Positions 1 to 13,723 of a DNA stretch of 64,000 bases are shown piece by piece. A program made the translations under genes and the position numbers. The stretch is from Sympetrum striolatum (taxonomy: Eukaryota; Arthropoda; Insecta; Odonata; Libellulidae), in assembly GCA_947579665.1 (NCBI GenBank), contig OX388345.1:60441454-60505453 (forward strand), written 5' to 3'. Numbering within the stretch: the stretch's first letter is position 1; every line of letters starts with the position of its first letter. The notes beneath the pieces were generated by a model. It was not told where the DNA came from. It did no database searches and worked only from the letters and a program-made list of their open reading frames with translations.

Positions 1-3000
1 TGACGAGATCTCCCCGGATCTTGAAAATCTTTTGAGATTTGTCACCGTAAGAAATTGCTGGAAGAAATCATTTCTTTCGCAAACGCATACACAGCAAAAA
101 GCCGTGAATGTTTGGAAACTATTAAAATTGTACTAAAATTCTCCTAAATTATCAGGTAACATTTCTATAGCATCAATTTGTGATATTTAACTACGACTTT
201 TTACTAAGTATATGCATCCCCTTGATACAGCTATCCATTATACCAAAAACAAAATCTTACACTCATTTGCTTTCTTACAAAACTCCCTCACGACACACAT
301 AAACTCAGACTTCTCGTTAAACATAAAATTTACGAGTGTCTTAATATTAACATTCATTTGGAAAAATTCACCTTAGAACTAGAATAAGATATTTTTCTAT
401 GGACCTAGGCTATGCGCAATGCAACATTGCAAATCATTTGATTCTGCGGAAATGTAAATTTTCTTAGGTAGCAAAAATATTTACTTGCCAAAAAGCTTAC
501 CTGAATTAAATCAATAAAAACATATCTACGTATCATGGCTCGGATTGAAAACTGCATTGGAAATGTGTAGGTTCACAATATTTATTGTACATACCAACTG
601 CTTATGATATTGTAATGTTTTTAGAAAGGTAATTATCATCAAGCGTCGAGACAAGGTGTAATTGTAGCGGTTACTTCGGGAAAATTTCTATCAGTAACTA
701 TTACGTGATGAGGAATTTAAAGGGATGAAGCCGAAAAGGGAAAGAAAAAGGTTATATGTCACTCGTATGACCAATTCTTGAACATTCAACCACCGGGTGG
801 GATCCGTATCAATGTTGTCGAATAAAGAAAATAGAAAGTCCAAAGAAAAGCAACTTGATACGTAATGGGTAGATTCAGAAAAACGGACAGTGTCACCGAT
901 ATGTTAAAGATTCTTGGATAGGATGCATTAGATAAAAGAAGAAAATGTAATGGACTAGGTTGCCTTTACAATACTGTTGCAGGTTTTGATGTGTGGGATG
1001 GTTTTAAAAATTCAGTCGAGAAACCGGAATTCCTCGGAAAAGGTTGTCATGAATTTAAAATTAAAACTCGAAAGCAAAGAACGGACAATGTCCGTCGGAT
1101 ATAGCTAATTATTCTTTTCTTGTATGTATTCATATTAATTATGTATAACTGGTATAAATGTATTTATGTAGGAAAATCTGCCACCAGGCTTACAGCCTAC
1201 CTGCAGTTTGCGCTTTAATAATAATAATAGCTAAAATCGAAGGTACCTGAAAGACTACGCATGTATCATCTTCATTCGCTAGCATGAGGTTGCGGAAAAC
1301 AGAAACCTTCTTCACCAGCCGTTATTGCTTCATCGAGGATTACCTTAGTGCGTGCCCGTGAAGCCCGTCCACCGCCCGCGTTCGCTCGCAGAAGTTAAAA
1401 TAAGCTAACTTTGGGTGGAAATCTAATGCCTGCCAGCCATTGAAATGGTCGATTCGCGAAGCATGGCCACAATTTTCGAGGTAACCTAAAGAATGGATTT
1501 CCATTTACCTCCCCTTCCTCAATAACTGAAGAATATTCATCTTTATTATTGTAACCACTCAAAGCGCAATCTCGAGTTGTTATAAAGAATTCTACCGTCG
1601 CTCAAAATTACTAGTTTAACGAACAAAATTGACGGAATAACGTTCCTTTTAATTTTTTATGATAGTCTAAGGAGTTCATGCAGCTATTAACGCAGGTTAA
1701 TCAAATATTAGATAATCTCTTTCTTTGCTTCCTGTTGGTATGCATATCGTCCTATTGGGACTGATTTTCTAAAAATATTCCTGTGATAATTCAAAATGTA
1801 TTTGTACTGGACCTTTGTCGAAAAATTGAATATATTGTTGACTTTATAAGTATCGACTTGCTTTAGTTACGCTGGGGGGGTATGATGCTGACCGTTGATA
1901 ACGAAAAACAAGGTCGAAAAATGTGACGGTTGAAGTTTTAGAACATCTTAAATTGTGATAAATTTGTTCCTATTCATTCTTCCATGTGTGCAGTTAATGA
2001 GATTAATAAATTTTAATCGGAAATCCTCTCACCGTGTGCCATGCTCAAGGGAAGCTAATTGCTACAGTGTGATTTGAACAGGCCCAACACTCGGTTGAGG
2101 TCCTTTTGAAAAGAATGTTCTTTTGAGGTAGAAAGCACTCTGAAATTTTGGATTATCTAAAAATTATTCGTTAAACATTGGAGATGTAATAATATCGATG
2201 AATCTGTTACCGTTGGGCCCAGGTGAAAGTCGTATTATCATTAATCCGGCATTGCATCACTGTGCAATCATTAAAATGACAGTATTATTCAATTATTTGC
2301 CTAAGCTAATTTCCTTGCGTACTCTCGATTATCTTTCGGAGATTGAAGGCCCACGAATTACTTCCCGTCCCATAGTCGAGGAGCATTGCCTCGAAGACTC
2401 TCTCAGCTAATCAGCTGATCGCTAGGTTTAGCCTATCCACGGACTTTTCCGGTGCCCTTATTTTCGCTCCCACATTCTTAACTCAATTAGGAAACTAGTT
2501 GCATATGTCAATTGATCTTTTGATGTAACATTTCCTCAATTCAATTTATTACTTAAGTATCACTTAACTTTGCAATGGATAACAGTATCGAAATGCTTTC
2601 GATCGTGTAGTACCAAAAAATGTCTCTTCTCTATGATGTATTGCCACTTCTAAAAAATATTGAATGGTGTTACTGTCAAGTATACTTCGGCATCAGTAGT
2701 GATTGAAGCAATTGAATCGAATATTGTAATTGATTTTTAAATAGCTTCATCTTTTATTCTTAAGACTTTGTTTCTCCTTCACTCGTGGCTCCCTGAGAAG
2801 ATCGGCAAAAATAGTTCGCATTTCCATGTCTGATAATTCTGTTTCATAACAATTGGATATAAGAAAAAGGCTCGCATGTTCTTTTAGGAGGCCTTCCTCA
2901 GAAAGTTCTTATCACAGAGAGGGTAACTTATCAAGATATATTCTTTCACATTTATAAGTGATCCTATATGAGGCAATATATTCTTAATTTAATTAAAACC

Positions 3001-5847
3001 ACCGGTGAAATATATTTACATTCTCGAGTCAAACGGTTTCGATTGGAAGCAATATAATAGTTCAAACAGCCTTCTTTCTTCCGCGGCGCCTTCCTTTGCT
3101 CGTTAAAATCGCCAATGAAATGGAATTATCACGATGGAGATTGGCAGTGCATATTCAATTTTCGCTGTCGTCGGTTGTAAGAGAGAAGGACTCAGGTGCC
3201 ATCGGATCAATTGCATGTTTCGTCGGTCGAGAGGAGTGAAATTTAGAGAATGCAAATCATTTAATTTAGAATTAAAATACAAAACAGATTAGACCTCTAA
3301 TAGATTTTGCGAATCAGATTGGAGATGAACGTTCGGAAGTGTGGCGTCTCATATCTCAGTACGCTTATTCGTCCATCTGCTTTTCACCAATTTTAACTGT
3401 TCAACCAATATTAACCGACCCTTGAATTCCCTACACCCTTGCCGACTGATGGAACCAATGGAAGTCATTACACTCCGGGAAAAGAAAGTCGCTTGGGAAG
3501 ACTGAACGAGACGTTACAATCCCTCGATCAAACACCTAATTAAAGCAAACAATGCATTGATCAAGGAAATATCCGGCCTAAGTCAAATTCAAAGGGACCT
3601 GAAAAAAATCGAGTAACACAATTTTTAAGCTACAGAAAATAGGCAGTCAAGGAAACGGGTTGTCAAAGAAAATGTTTTTGGGAGTAATTTGAATGATCTT
3701 TTAGTATAATACTATTAAATAAATATATTAGTTATTTTATTAAAATATTTATTAATAAATTAATAAATAGTTTTATACGAATTCACTTAGGATACATTCC
3801 GGATAATGTATCTTCGGCATGTACATTTCCTATGAAACAACTTAGCTATAGAGAAAAAAGTCTGTTATCTTTGTTTGAAGTCGATGTATCTTGCTATCTT
3901 CTCGATCTCGTATTTTACTCTTGAGGAAGATGAAATTGCATACGTGTTCTGTGCCCGAATTTCCGAAACACGTGTTCTGAAATTTAGCCCCAGAATGACA
4001 CTAACGCAAAATTCGAAAAAGGAAGGCGGAGCCTATAAGTGTTCGAGTCAAGGTCTTAAAATACATTAAACTAATGGGAAATCGGCAGAAAGCTAAAGAG
4101 TGATTCAATTTAGGGGAGTTCGCAAGATTCGATTTTATTTGCTTCACTTACTCGTTCAAGCGGCCGGTGGTGAGAAGCTATCTGACTATGACTGAACGCC
4201 TTCAAGACAGAATTCCCTCAATTAAATATGGCAACGGTGGATCGAGGAGAGCCAGGAGACGTTGAGGCGACCACTGTCTCATCGGCTTCTTCGCCTAATT
4301 GCTAGGCGCAAATTTATATCCCTTTATCCCTCTATCTTATCAATTTACATCTTATCTGAACCTCTTTTTATTGTCAAACTTCTTATTCGTTCTTTTACAT
4401 GTCTTCTTCTATTACATAGTGCACACTAGCAGAGCTTATAGTGAGTTTTCACTGATAAATAAACAATAATGAACTAGAGAGGCTCTGTATTTTTGACAGC
4501 GATAACATATTCACTGCCGATAGAAGCCTGATAGATTTCGCCTTATTCATAAATCCGCAAAGAATTACCTGTTTAAAGGGAAGGAATTTAGAGGGAGAAT
4601 GAAAACTTTCATTCCAAGAGCGACCGCTTGGTTTTCTTCTTCTTCGCGGGCTGAAATTCTTATGACAGACTGGTCGTTAGATTTTCAACATATTGGCGAT
4701 TTTTGTCCTGTAGAAGGGTTAGCTTTTCAGTAGATTTCGTAAGAGGATCTGTTTTCCATTTTAACAGCAACAGCATGAAGTGGGATAAAGTAATGAGTTA
4801 TATGAATGTCAATGCATTTTAAATTTAATTGGGAATTTTTAGCAGTTTTTTTAATTACTTGTCATAAGGAGTATAGACGGCTAGATAATGATGGTCGATT
4901 AAAAGGCACAAGTACCTTTTTTTAATTTAAAATTAAATTAATTGATGACAAACATATTTATTAGATTTATAAAACCGATAAAAACTTCAATACCTTAAAA
5001 AAGCACATAGAGCTTATATTTAGTAATAATGTCGCCCTTTCCGGACGAAAATTCATAACATCTCTTCAGAACAAGAAAATAATTAAACGGCAGTTGAATG
5101 TTAGCAATTTTACACCATAAAAATTTGTTTGAAATTTTCAGTCGCAGTTTTTGCCAACGGTCATTCAACATTTGCAATAGCAAAGTGTAATGTCAGTGTG
5201 TGGTGTGGTAGTGGAGGGTCCCTGGTTCCTTAGCTCTCTCCATTTCTTTTTCTCGCTCATGAATTTAAAGACTTACAGAATTAATTACTCAGTGGATTGA
5301 GAATTAACTTAATAACCTCGAGGGATTTATTGTTTACAGGTATGTAAGCAGTCCACTGCACCGTATCAAGTTCCTTTTTAATTAAGGAAATAAGACTGTT
5401 GCCTCTCCTTTAGTAAAGATTGCCATTACCGTTGGTGAATGGTAATTTTAAAAAATTTCATTTTTGAGAGCAAGGCTTGCAAGGCATGGAAGGGAAAAGA
5501 GGGAAATCATGAACTATTCGCCCCTAAGTTTCCCTCCTCCTGAACTGCAAGGAGCTAGCCGAAGACGGTCTCTCTCCCCTTGCTGTACTCCTATCTCGCC
5601 ACTGCCCTTACTCCCTCCTGTCCTCCCCTACAAAATACAAAGTTTTCCCGAGGCATTGATTTTATATTTCATCAATGTATTTCGCCTTGGAAAATCTTTG
5701 ATAGATGCAAAAATAATAATAGACATGGCAATGACAATTAGGAATCATATATTATACGTGTTCAATATGGTGTCCCAAGACGTAATGGAAATTTTCGAAA
5801 TTTATCTGTGGAATAAAAGTGAATACTGGGCAAGGGACTATCAAATG
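1..5847. other. No gene recognised
   Basis: AT-rich sequence with only short open frames (up to about 70 aa on either strand, apart from a low-complexity frame starting at 5464), none with a recognisable domain. Small features include an (AAT)n stretch near 1217, GC-richer patches at 1310-1400 and 4140-4310, and a very AT-rich stretch at 3705-3775. Confidence 0.5.
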
Positions 5848-6133
5848 GAACACCAGTACACTGACTCCTCCTCCTCTGTTAAGAACATTGACTAATGAAG
5901 AGATAAAACTGTATGTGAGCAATGACTTCAAGCCAGTTATGAGAGTTGATGCTTTCCCATGCCATACACAGGCAGTTGAAAGATGCGTTAAGCAAGTGAC
6001 CGAAGCTTCAAGTAAAGTATGTGGACACAGTTCCAGAAACGGCTATATTACAACCACATTACTGTCACACTCAGAGATTCCAACGTTTGTACACAAATCC
6101 GAATTTCGTAGTTTATCGATAGATAAAGACTAG
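5848..6133 (+). pseudogene. Coding relic with PCHTQAVERCVK motif (insect repeated family)
   Basis: An open frame encodes TPPPLLRTLTNEEIKLYV, then FPCHTQAVERCVK, VTEASSKVCG and a tail PTFVHKSEF before a stop. I recognise this as the C-terminal part of an uncharacterised protein family seen in many insect genomes in multiple copies, with the pattern PCHTQAVERxVKxVTEAS and a final MPxFxTKxxF-like segment. No catalytic motif is visible and no function is known to me. The N-terminal half is absent or frameshifted: the overlapping frame 5464-5895 looks unrelated. Probably a fragment of a mobile or repeated gene. Confidence 0.5.
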
Positions 6134-8230
6134 AAAGGAAACATAAAGAGAGAGAAAGCGAAATAAATACGTACATTTTGTAAATAACACACCCTACATT
6201 GGATGGTTGGTTGGGTAGGGTGTGGGTGGAACTCGAAGTGCAGCCACGTCCCCGTTGTGAGTTTTGGGTCGTTTTGTAAACAAAATGAGCGAAGATCTGC
6301 ACCAAAAATTGAATGTTGAAACAAAAAATTGCCAAATATTTACTATTAGAAAATTTCTAAATTATCTGAAAGGAAACCGCCTCGCTTCTCTGTCCAGTTA
6401 TGCTACTCTGCTGTTTTTGACGAAGCTGCCCGACCAAATTCCACTTGAATTTCAAAGTTTATATTATATGCTTGGGTTTAAATTTATTATTATTATTATT
6501 ATTATTTATTATCCAATTATCATTGTAATAGAATTAAACTATAGCATCTCTAAAAGTCGTATGATTAAATTGTACTAAACTGTCAAACTTTGAAATTTTG
6601 CAAAACTACTAATTTTACTCATTTTGTACTTTGTTGCGCGACCGGAAGATATGAAACAAATGTATAATAAGTGCATATAAATTGATTTCACATAATTTTA
6701 GTAGTTAATTCATGGTATAGGAACGGAATTAAAACCATCTGGCGTGTTTAAAAAAAATGTGAAAAATTAAGGTTTTGCACAAGTTTTTGCTAACTTCAAT
6801 GGCATGGCGCGACCGGAAGACAAATTTATAAAAAATAATTGCTTTTTTCATGTCTATACCAATCGCAACTTTTCCGCACTATAGCGATCTATAATAAAAA
6901 GTATTTTTTCGAACCACCCTAATGTATATCCTTCCCAACAAGTAAAATGTGAACTTAGAAAAGGTAGACCACCTCCTGCGCAGGAGGTCCCCGTTGTATT
7001 CGTAGGATGTTTTATCTTTAGCTACCGTTCCTGTCTTCGGATGAGTTCCTAGACCCTTGTGCCAACCTTATTTCGAAAGGATTTATCAATAGTCTGAACC
7101 GTTGCCGGAAACTTTACAGGAAAATGTTTATCAAGAAGTGTTTAGCCTCGTTAAATATTTATTTCAACACCAAGTGTATTAAACTTGGACTCACTCCTAA
7201 TTTCTCTTCCCCATTCCTCTCCCCCTCCTTATTACTTCCCCTCATCTTTTTGTATATAAGTGGAAAATTTTCCTGTAAGTTACCTGATGATGCAGCACTG
7301 CTGCGAAACCTGGTCGTATTTTATGTAATAATTTTGTGGTAAAGTAAAAGTTTTAGTATGTCACATCTCAGTGTATGTCATTACCACCAAGTGAACCCTG
7401 AACTTGTTTCCTATACTCCTTAATGTTTCTTGTCTGGCGCATGCTGGACGAATCTTTGGTTTTGGAAAAGGCCCGAAGTTGATTTCTTCTAATTTTGTAA
7501 AGTCTACGGTTAATTCTTGTTGCATTTTCTTAATTTAAACCCAAGTTGTTGGGTGTTTCATCCCCACCAGATAGCCGAATCTGTTATTCCAACCTAAAAT
7601 CAAATTATTTATTATTTTATTTATAAGGGCGTAAATATAAATGCATATTTAAAAGTCTAAAAATTAATAACGATACATTTAAAATGCAATAAAAACTAAC
7701 CTTCAGTGCTGTTGTTGGTTTTATCCTCCCCTGCAATAACAGCCTCGTGGAAATTCCATGTCACCGGTGAAAAAGGGGGCGGGATTCTCCGAAAACGAGC
7801 GCCTTTCTCTTATTCAATATTTTCTTATTTATTTATTATCTTCTCTTCTGTAGGTTCAATTCACATAAGTACTATGTTTCTTCGTACATTCACTTTCTGA
7901 ATCAAAATTGCGAGAACTATGACAAAATAAACGGAAATTTAGTAAATTTTTCCCGTAGCAAAGTCCCCCAGTCCCCATGACGACCAAGGTGATTGTTGAA
8001 TCCGATACATTCATTTTTCCCACAAGAATACACGGGGATTATAAGTCCATACCGCATTAATGGTAAATAGGTACTGCAAAAATCGTCGCAGATAACCTTT
8101 TCATTTCAACATTTAGCGAACCACTTGGGAGATCTTAAGCGTATAATTTATCCTTAATGGTGACTGACTTAGAATTACAACTCGCCCACGACTAGCATTA
8201 ATAAAATAATTTTTATAACTAGTAATGATA
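6134..8230. other. No gene; short repeats and hairpins
   Basis: Contains a hairpin CACACCCTAC/GTAGGGTGTG (6188-6224), an (ATT)n microsatellite (about 6483-6510), two copies of GCGCGACCGGAAGA (near 6637 and 6808) and a perfect palindrome ACCTCCTGCGCAGGAGGT (6971-6988). No coding region is supported. Confidence 0.45.
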
Positions 8231-8560
8231 TTTCTTCCCGGAAATCAGATTCAATGAAAATATTTACTCGCTATGAATACATATTATAAGTTTGAAAATT
8301 ATAAAAATGGTGACCGCGCCCGGTAGCGAACCAAAGACCTCAGGCGTTGCATGTGGAATCCCGCGGCGCATTCCACACGCGACGCGAGAGGTACTTAGAC
8401 CACTACACCACGCACTCACCATCATGTTTTATTATTCCGTTAATCCAAATACCGTTTGGGGATGTTAGATTTAAAAGATACAACGAGAATGACATCCCCT
8501 TCCTACCGTTTTGGAATGCCGTTCCAATTGAGACATTCACGTTAATATAAGTGACAATAA
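8230..8560 (-). mobile_element. tRNA-derived SINE-like repeat, copy 1
   Basis: On the minus strand, TGGTGTAGTGG (A-box-like, plus coordinates 8400-8410) and GGTTCGCTACC (B-box-like, 8322-8332) are ordered as in a tRNA gene. A hairpin GTGGAATCC/GCATTCCAC lies between them. Flanks match the copy at 15.3 kb: ACTCGCTATGAATACATATT on one side and GTTTGGGGATGTTA with CCCCTTCCTAC on the other. The tRNA-like part is thus embedded within a longer repeat rather than at one end. The short frame at 8347-8550 is part of this repeat. Confidence 0.6.
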
Positions 8561-9958
8561 ATTTAAATATTCATTTAATATTGTCATGAATCATTCTTTA
8601 TCCCATCTAGACATGACAATGGAAAGATTCTGCAAGCCACCTTTCAACGTATGACATGCGGTACAAGCAATACGGCTCTACTTCCCTAATCGATTACCTT
8701 CGCGTATCGTTCGCGGAAGGGTTAATCCACGAATGGATAGGTTCTACCATTTATTTCCTTGATCTTTCTCACTGTATCAGAAAGGCCAGAACATAAAGAA
8801 GGTCGCATTATGTTAGTTACTTCTTCCAAGAACGATTTTTCTCCGAAATTGTGTAGCGTATTTAATATCTCGTATTGATGTTATATCTTCTAAGATTCCC
8901 ATTCCCTTCAATCTGTGATTTTACGAGTATATGTCCACTTATTCCTAGGTATTGCCTGTGATACACATATGTCATCTCTTGAGGAAGTTTAGAACTTTTA
9001 TTTTATACTTCTTTAGGTGGGCCATCTCTTCATAAAAATCGAAATATTGCTTTGATCACAGTCACATCTGCCACGACTTGAGGAAAATTGGATCTTTGGT
9101 TCGTATAATATACAGGTTCTGCCAATTCAGAAGCAAATGCGTATTTTTGTCTTTGATATATTATAAATACTTTTCTATTCTTTTTCTTTGTAATTTCCTT
9201 TTTCCAAATTCCTTTTGTATGTCATCGGCATATTTTCAATTCATAAAACATATTATGAGTTATTATTTATTATTCGTTTCTCCTCCCGTCTTACTTTTTA
9301 TAAATTGAACTATGGACCAAAGCCGACCACCTTTTTACTTAAAAACCTTTTTTCCTAATCACTGAAATCCCTATGAATGAAAAAAAAAAACATTTTAAGT
9401 TTTTTCCGTTTTCAGTGTTCACACTCGATTCGCCTCAATTCGTAAAAATATTCTCGGAAATGTATTTTCTTATTTTTGCATATCTGCAATAGAAATTGTG
9501 TTGCTGCAGTTAATTATGACTTTTTTAGAGCAGAAATTTTTCTGTATGTTTCATATTTTATGCACTGTCTCCTAACTAACTATTCAAGCCTATATCAAAA
9601 GGACGAAAAAAATATATATTTAAGAATGTAGTTTATAAGAAAGTTTATGAAATAATTCTCTAATACAGATGAGTCCCCAATAAAAATCTATATCAAACTA
9701 ACTGTCTCTCTATGACGGGCTTTTCATACGTTCACAGTATTCAGAGCTCTATACATTTCTTTTTTATGTCGGCGTTCATTAGCATTCCCCTTCCTTGTCC
9801 ACATAATGCGAAACAGCGAAGAAAGGGAGAGCATAATGCCAGATGAATGTATGAAAGGCCTAAACGAAATTGTAATGAACGAATATGTCTCAGAGAATTG
9901 ACTGAACGACCAAAAAAGGCCCTAAAAAGGAGAAGAAATTGCGTAGGCTATGGTATAA
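8561..9958. other. No gene recognised
   Basis: AT-rich; open frames up to 76 aa are T-rich on the coding strand and have no recognisable domain. Nothing repetitive enough to define an element. Confidence 0.4.
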
Positions 9959-11553
9959 TCCCAGCAAACAATTCCACATTGGTGGCAGTTTCGTTGTAAT
10001 ACCACGTGGCCACCACATGGCGAGATGGAGTTGCAGGAATGTGGTCACCACGTGGCACTGCAACTTTACTACCACATAATCACCACATTTCTATAATATT
10101 GTATCCTAAAATTTATAAAATATTCCAGCTAATTTTGGACCCCTTATAATGAAAAATGACTTTCTGATCACTCCTTTCCATAAAAAAATAAACTTTTATA
10201 AATTGGCGTGAAATACTTTCTTTCAGAAAAAATATCAGGATGCTACCCAAGATTCATACCTTTATCAAAAGTTTGGATAAAAATGGTCTTTTACTTGAAT
10301 TCAGTATTAAGACAAGGATAAGCAAGATATAGGACATTCATACCATATTACTGGGTGCTATGTACAGTAGATTCATTGCAGCATTTATTCAGACAATGTC
10401 TCAGTTTAAATCACATCTCAAGGTCTTTATATAAGACATCTCTGAAAGCAGCCAATGAGCACTCAAATACTTAACTTAAAACACATTGCATATTTTCCAA
10501 ATTAACCAATTGAAAGGCTTTGAGAACAATAAATATAAATTTTTCTGTAATAAATTGACCTTCCTTAGAAGTCATTGAAGGGGTAAATTAAAAGTACCTG
10601 AAATATATTTCAAAAGATAAAACAAATCAAAGCTTTAGACAAATTCAAATATTTGGATTAGGAATACTGCCGTTTCGTTACATCTCAGATGTATATTTTG
10701 CACATGAAAATTCCGCACACATCGTAAAGAAAATTAATAGTTCCTTCGAGTAGTCATTGATTTAGTAGTAAACTGAAAGAAGGGTAAAGAATGAAGAATA
10801 CACCAGAAAATATGCTGTAAATGAAATTTTTATTGTTATGCATTGTTTTAATACATAAATACATTAGTGAATAAATACATTAGTGAATAAATACATATTA
10901 CAATGAATTAAGTTTTACATAACTGAATAGGAATGAAATCTTAATACAGCAAAGAGAAGCAAAACGATCTGTGATATTGAAAATGAAATCAATTCTTCAT
11001 TCACTTTTGCTGCTGTGGATAAGGTCTTCCTCTTGTGGAACAACTGCCTTAAGTGGATTCTAAGATCGTGTAATATTATCTTCAATCCAGGATAATTCTT
11101 CTTATAACCCATATCTTGTCCTTTAACCCTTCATTATTCTATCATTCTGTCTGAGAATCTATCAGTCTTCAACGAATACACTAAAGTTCCGGAATTTCTC
11201 TTTTTCTTGCACTAAATAAAACAGGAATAACTATATTAAAATTTGCTTCTTACTATAAAACTTCCCATGATACTGCAATACGTACAAACGAGAGTGAAAT
11301 ACAACTTTCAATGACGGTTGTATTAAGTTTTAAGAAGGCTTAAATTAATTCAAATTAAGGAAATGAAAATGTTTGAGTAACGTAAATAAACACTTGGGTA
11401 AAATTCTCGATAACACGGTAAATCACCGAGAATCTTACCAACAATTGTAAGCAAGCATTAATATTAGCTTATTAAATATTTAATATCTACTAAAGAAGGC
11501 AAAAAGCATCACTTACGTTTCTTTGCTGAGCTTAAATCTGCAGATAATCTCCA

Positions 11554-13723
11554 GGGCCTCGAGTGTGTAACTATCACTTCGAGTGAGAAGTCCCAAAACA
11601 GTGAGAAGTCGGCCATGTTTTTGCAGTAACGCGCGAGATCTCAAAAAAGCATTTTTAGATCTCACTAAGTATCGAAACGAGTGTGAGAACGTAACGATCT
11701 CAAAAAAGGTGTAGTTACGTCGTTACCGGCAGTGACAACATGGACGGGCATCTTATTTTGGCTGCGGTTTTGGAGGAGAGACGTAGGAAAAGTAAATAAT
11801 TTAAGAGTAACGAGAAGGAGATTGATAGCATTGATAGACAGTAACAATCCCTTCGATGTGGCGGACAGCGATTTTATCAAATTATATCGTATCCCTAAAG
11901 TTATTGAGGAATTATCGGATTCTTTGCCGCCCGCTCGAAGATGCACGTCAATACCTCCACATATTCTAGTAAATACACACGGTGCTTTACTTTTATAGAA
12001 TCAATAAATAGCCATTAATTGTGAATAAAATAGTCACCTTACAATTAAGAATTATCATTTAGAATCTTATCAGTGAAAACGTTTTTAAGATCGTTCATTC
12101 TTGACATAAATGTAAGCTTAAAATCAATATCTTCGGGTATTTGTCAGTGTTACATCTTTAGATTTTTGAACTAACTGCTTATACATTGTGAAATCAAAAC
12201 ACTTCATAGCATTAACCCTGTCACAAATAAAATAGATGTGAAAAACTAGTGCGAATCTACTGATAGAAATAACTGAAAGATGTAAAAGAGATACTTTTAT
12301 CATAAATACATTGCATTCTAAGATGAATGACAATCTCCTATCCTTTGATTGGGAAAGTAGTGTATTCCACTGCTGATATGATACTTTCTTTAATACTATT
12401 AGTTTATTTATCTATGTATTTTTATTGCACAAAGCATGAGCAGTTCAACGATTTATGCACAAAGAAGATATACATCTAAAGAAGCTGATAATTCGCTTAC
12501 ATTTATAAAAAGAATATGCCCACTTAAGAGCTAAGAAGAAACTATAATACAAATATACATCTTTATATCCATGAGAAACATTAATAGTACTAACTTTGGT
12601 AAAATAAATTTCTAAATCAAGACATCAATTCATAAGTATGTAATGAATACCACTTTTAATGTATTTCACAATGCCTGAACTCCTATTACCCTTGGGATCA
12701 ACCATGTTGAGCCTATTTTGAAGTCTTGTAACATATGTTTTGAATGATAGACCAATTTCAACTTTAATCCTGTCTAGCTTAATTATTGCCTTTGATTATT
12801 AAACACATCCAAACACTATAATGTCAATAAAAAGGATTGTTTTCACCTGGGACATTCAACATGATTCAATCACCAAAAATCTGGTTACATATCATAGTAA
12901 ATCTTAAAAACATTTTAAGATGGTGTTCAGGTGGATGCTGTATATAGAAAATTAAAGAAAGCTAATGATTCTATCAGCATATCAGCCAAACTGAAAGAAA
13001 GCTTGTCGTGAGAATTAGATATCTTAATTCTTGTGAATCTATCTAGTTCTGTGTTTTTACAATTAGTACCTTCCTCCACAAATATTTGCGACACATGGAC
13101 CAAAATCTACATGGGATCAAATAAACAGAATGAATCCAGCTCATTTCCTCGCTTTCAAACATTCTAACTAATTTAGAATTTCGTATAAATATTGTATAAT
13201 TCAAAACTTACTACTTCACATTTGTTACTACATTATAGATAAAAGCTTAACCTATACTACTGTTGGTGTACATGAAAATAATTGGTAGACTAATATATAT
13301 GCGTAAAAAACCGATCTTTTCCGTTCAAATCCAATTGTCTACTCAAACTGTTACACGGAGAGAAATAAATAGACTCGTTATAAGGTAATTACATAAGTTA
13401 CAGAACACATTGACTTATTTTCTTAAGGTTTAATGCCTATATAATTACCGTATTACACATATCACGCATATCATTTGCATAATACAGGTAAATCGTAGAA
13501 ATTTAATTGACTTCCATGCCTTATTTACTACTAGCAGCAGCCGAAAATTACATTTCTATGACGACTTCCGCCCACTTTTGTGCATGATTTTGCAACGCTG
13601 TTCCTAACAGATGTCACCGAAATGGAACGGCGCGATATTAGGTTAAATCGTTCCGACATCGCTTTTCATCCAGTGACAAACGTTACGTTCTCACTTCTCA
13701 CTAAAATTACACACTCGCAGCCC
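11554..13723 (+). mobile_element. PIF/Harbinger-like transposon, copy 1
   Basis: The terminal repeats are imperfect: GGGCCTCGAGTGTGTAA on the left, and the right end complements to GGGCTGCGAGTGTGTAA. Inside both ends lies a GTGAGAAG / GAACGTAAC pattern. The element contains a HARBI1-like coding fragment near the left end, and its right 1.5 kb is repeated at 33774-35322. The expected 3-bp target duplication is not evident, so the exact termini are uncertain by a few bases. Confidence 0.55.
11732..11998 (+). pseudogene. HARBI1-like transposase N-terminal fragment
   Basis: The 88-aa frame contains NNPFDVADSDFIKLYRIPK, then IEELSDSLPP and a basic RR ahead of IPPHILV. This fits the N-terminal pattern of PIF/Harbinger nucleases (NPxxxxSDxxFxxxYRxxK ... 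LxxxLxPxxxxxxxxLxPxxxVLIAL). The catalytic DDE core is missing: the frame ends soon after IPPHILV, though a GTAAAT there could be an intron donor. The opposite-strand frame 11665-11946 is its shadow. Confidence 0.5.

Noticed and set aside
5464..5895. 143-aa open frame
   Set aside because: The start is low complexity, there is no recognisable domain, and the real coding relic at 5848 is in another frame.
7255..7345. Retroelement-like tail CCTGATGATGCAGC ... GAAACCTGGTCG
   Set aside because: Too short to classify, and it lacks any neighbouring coding sequence.
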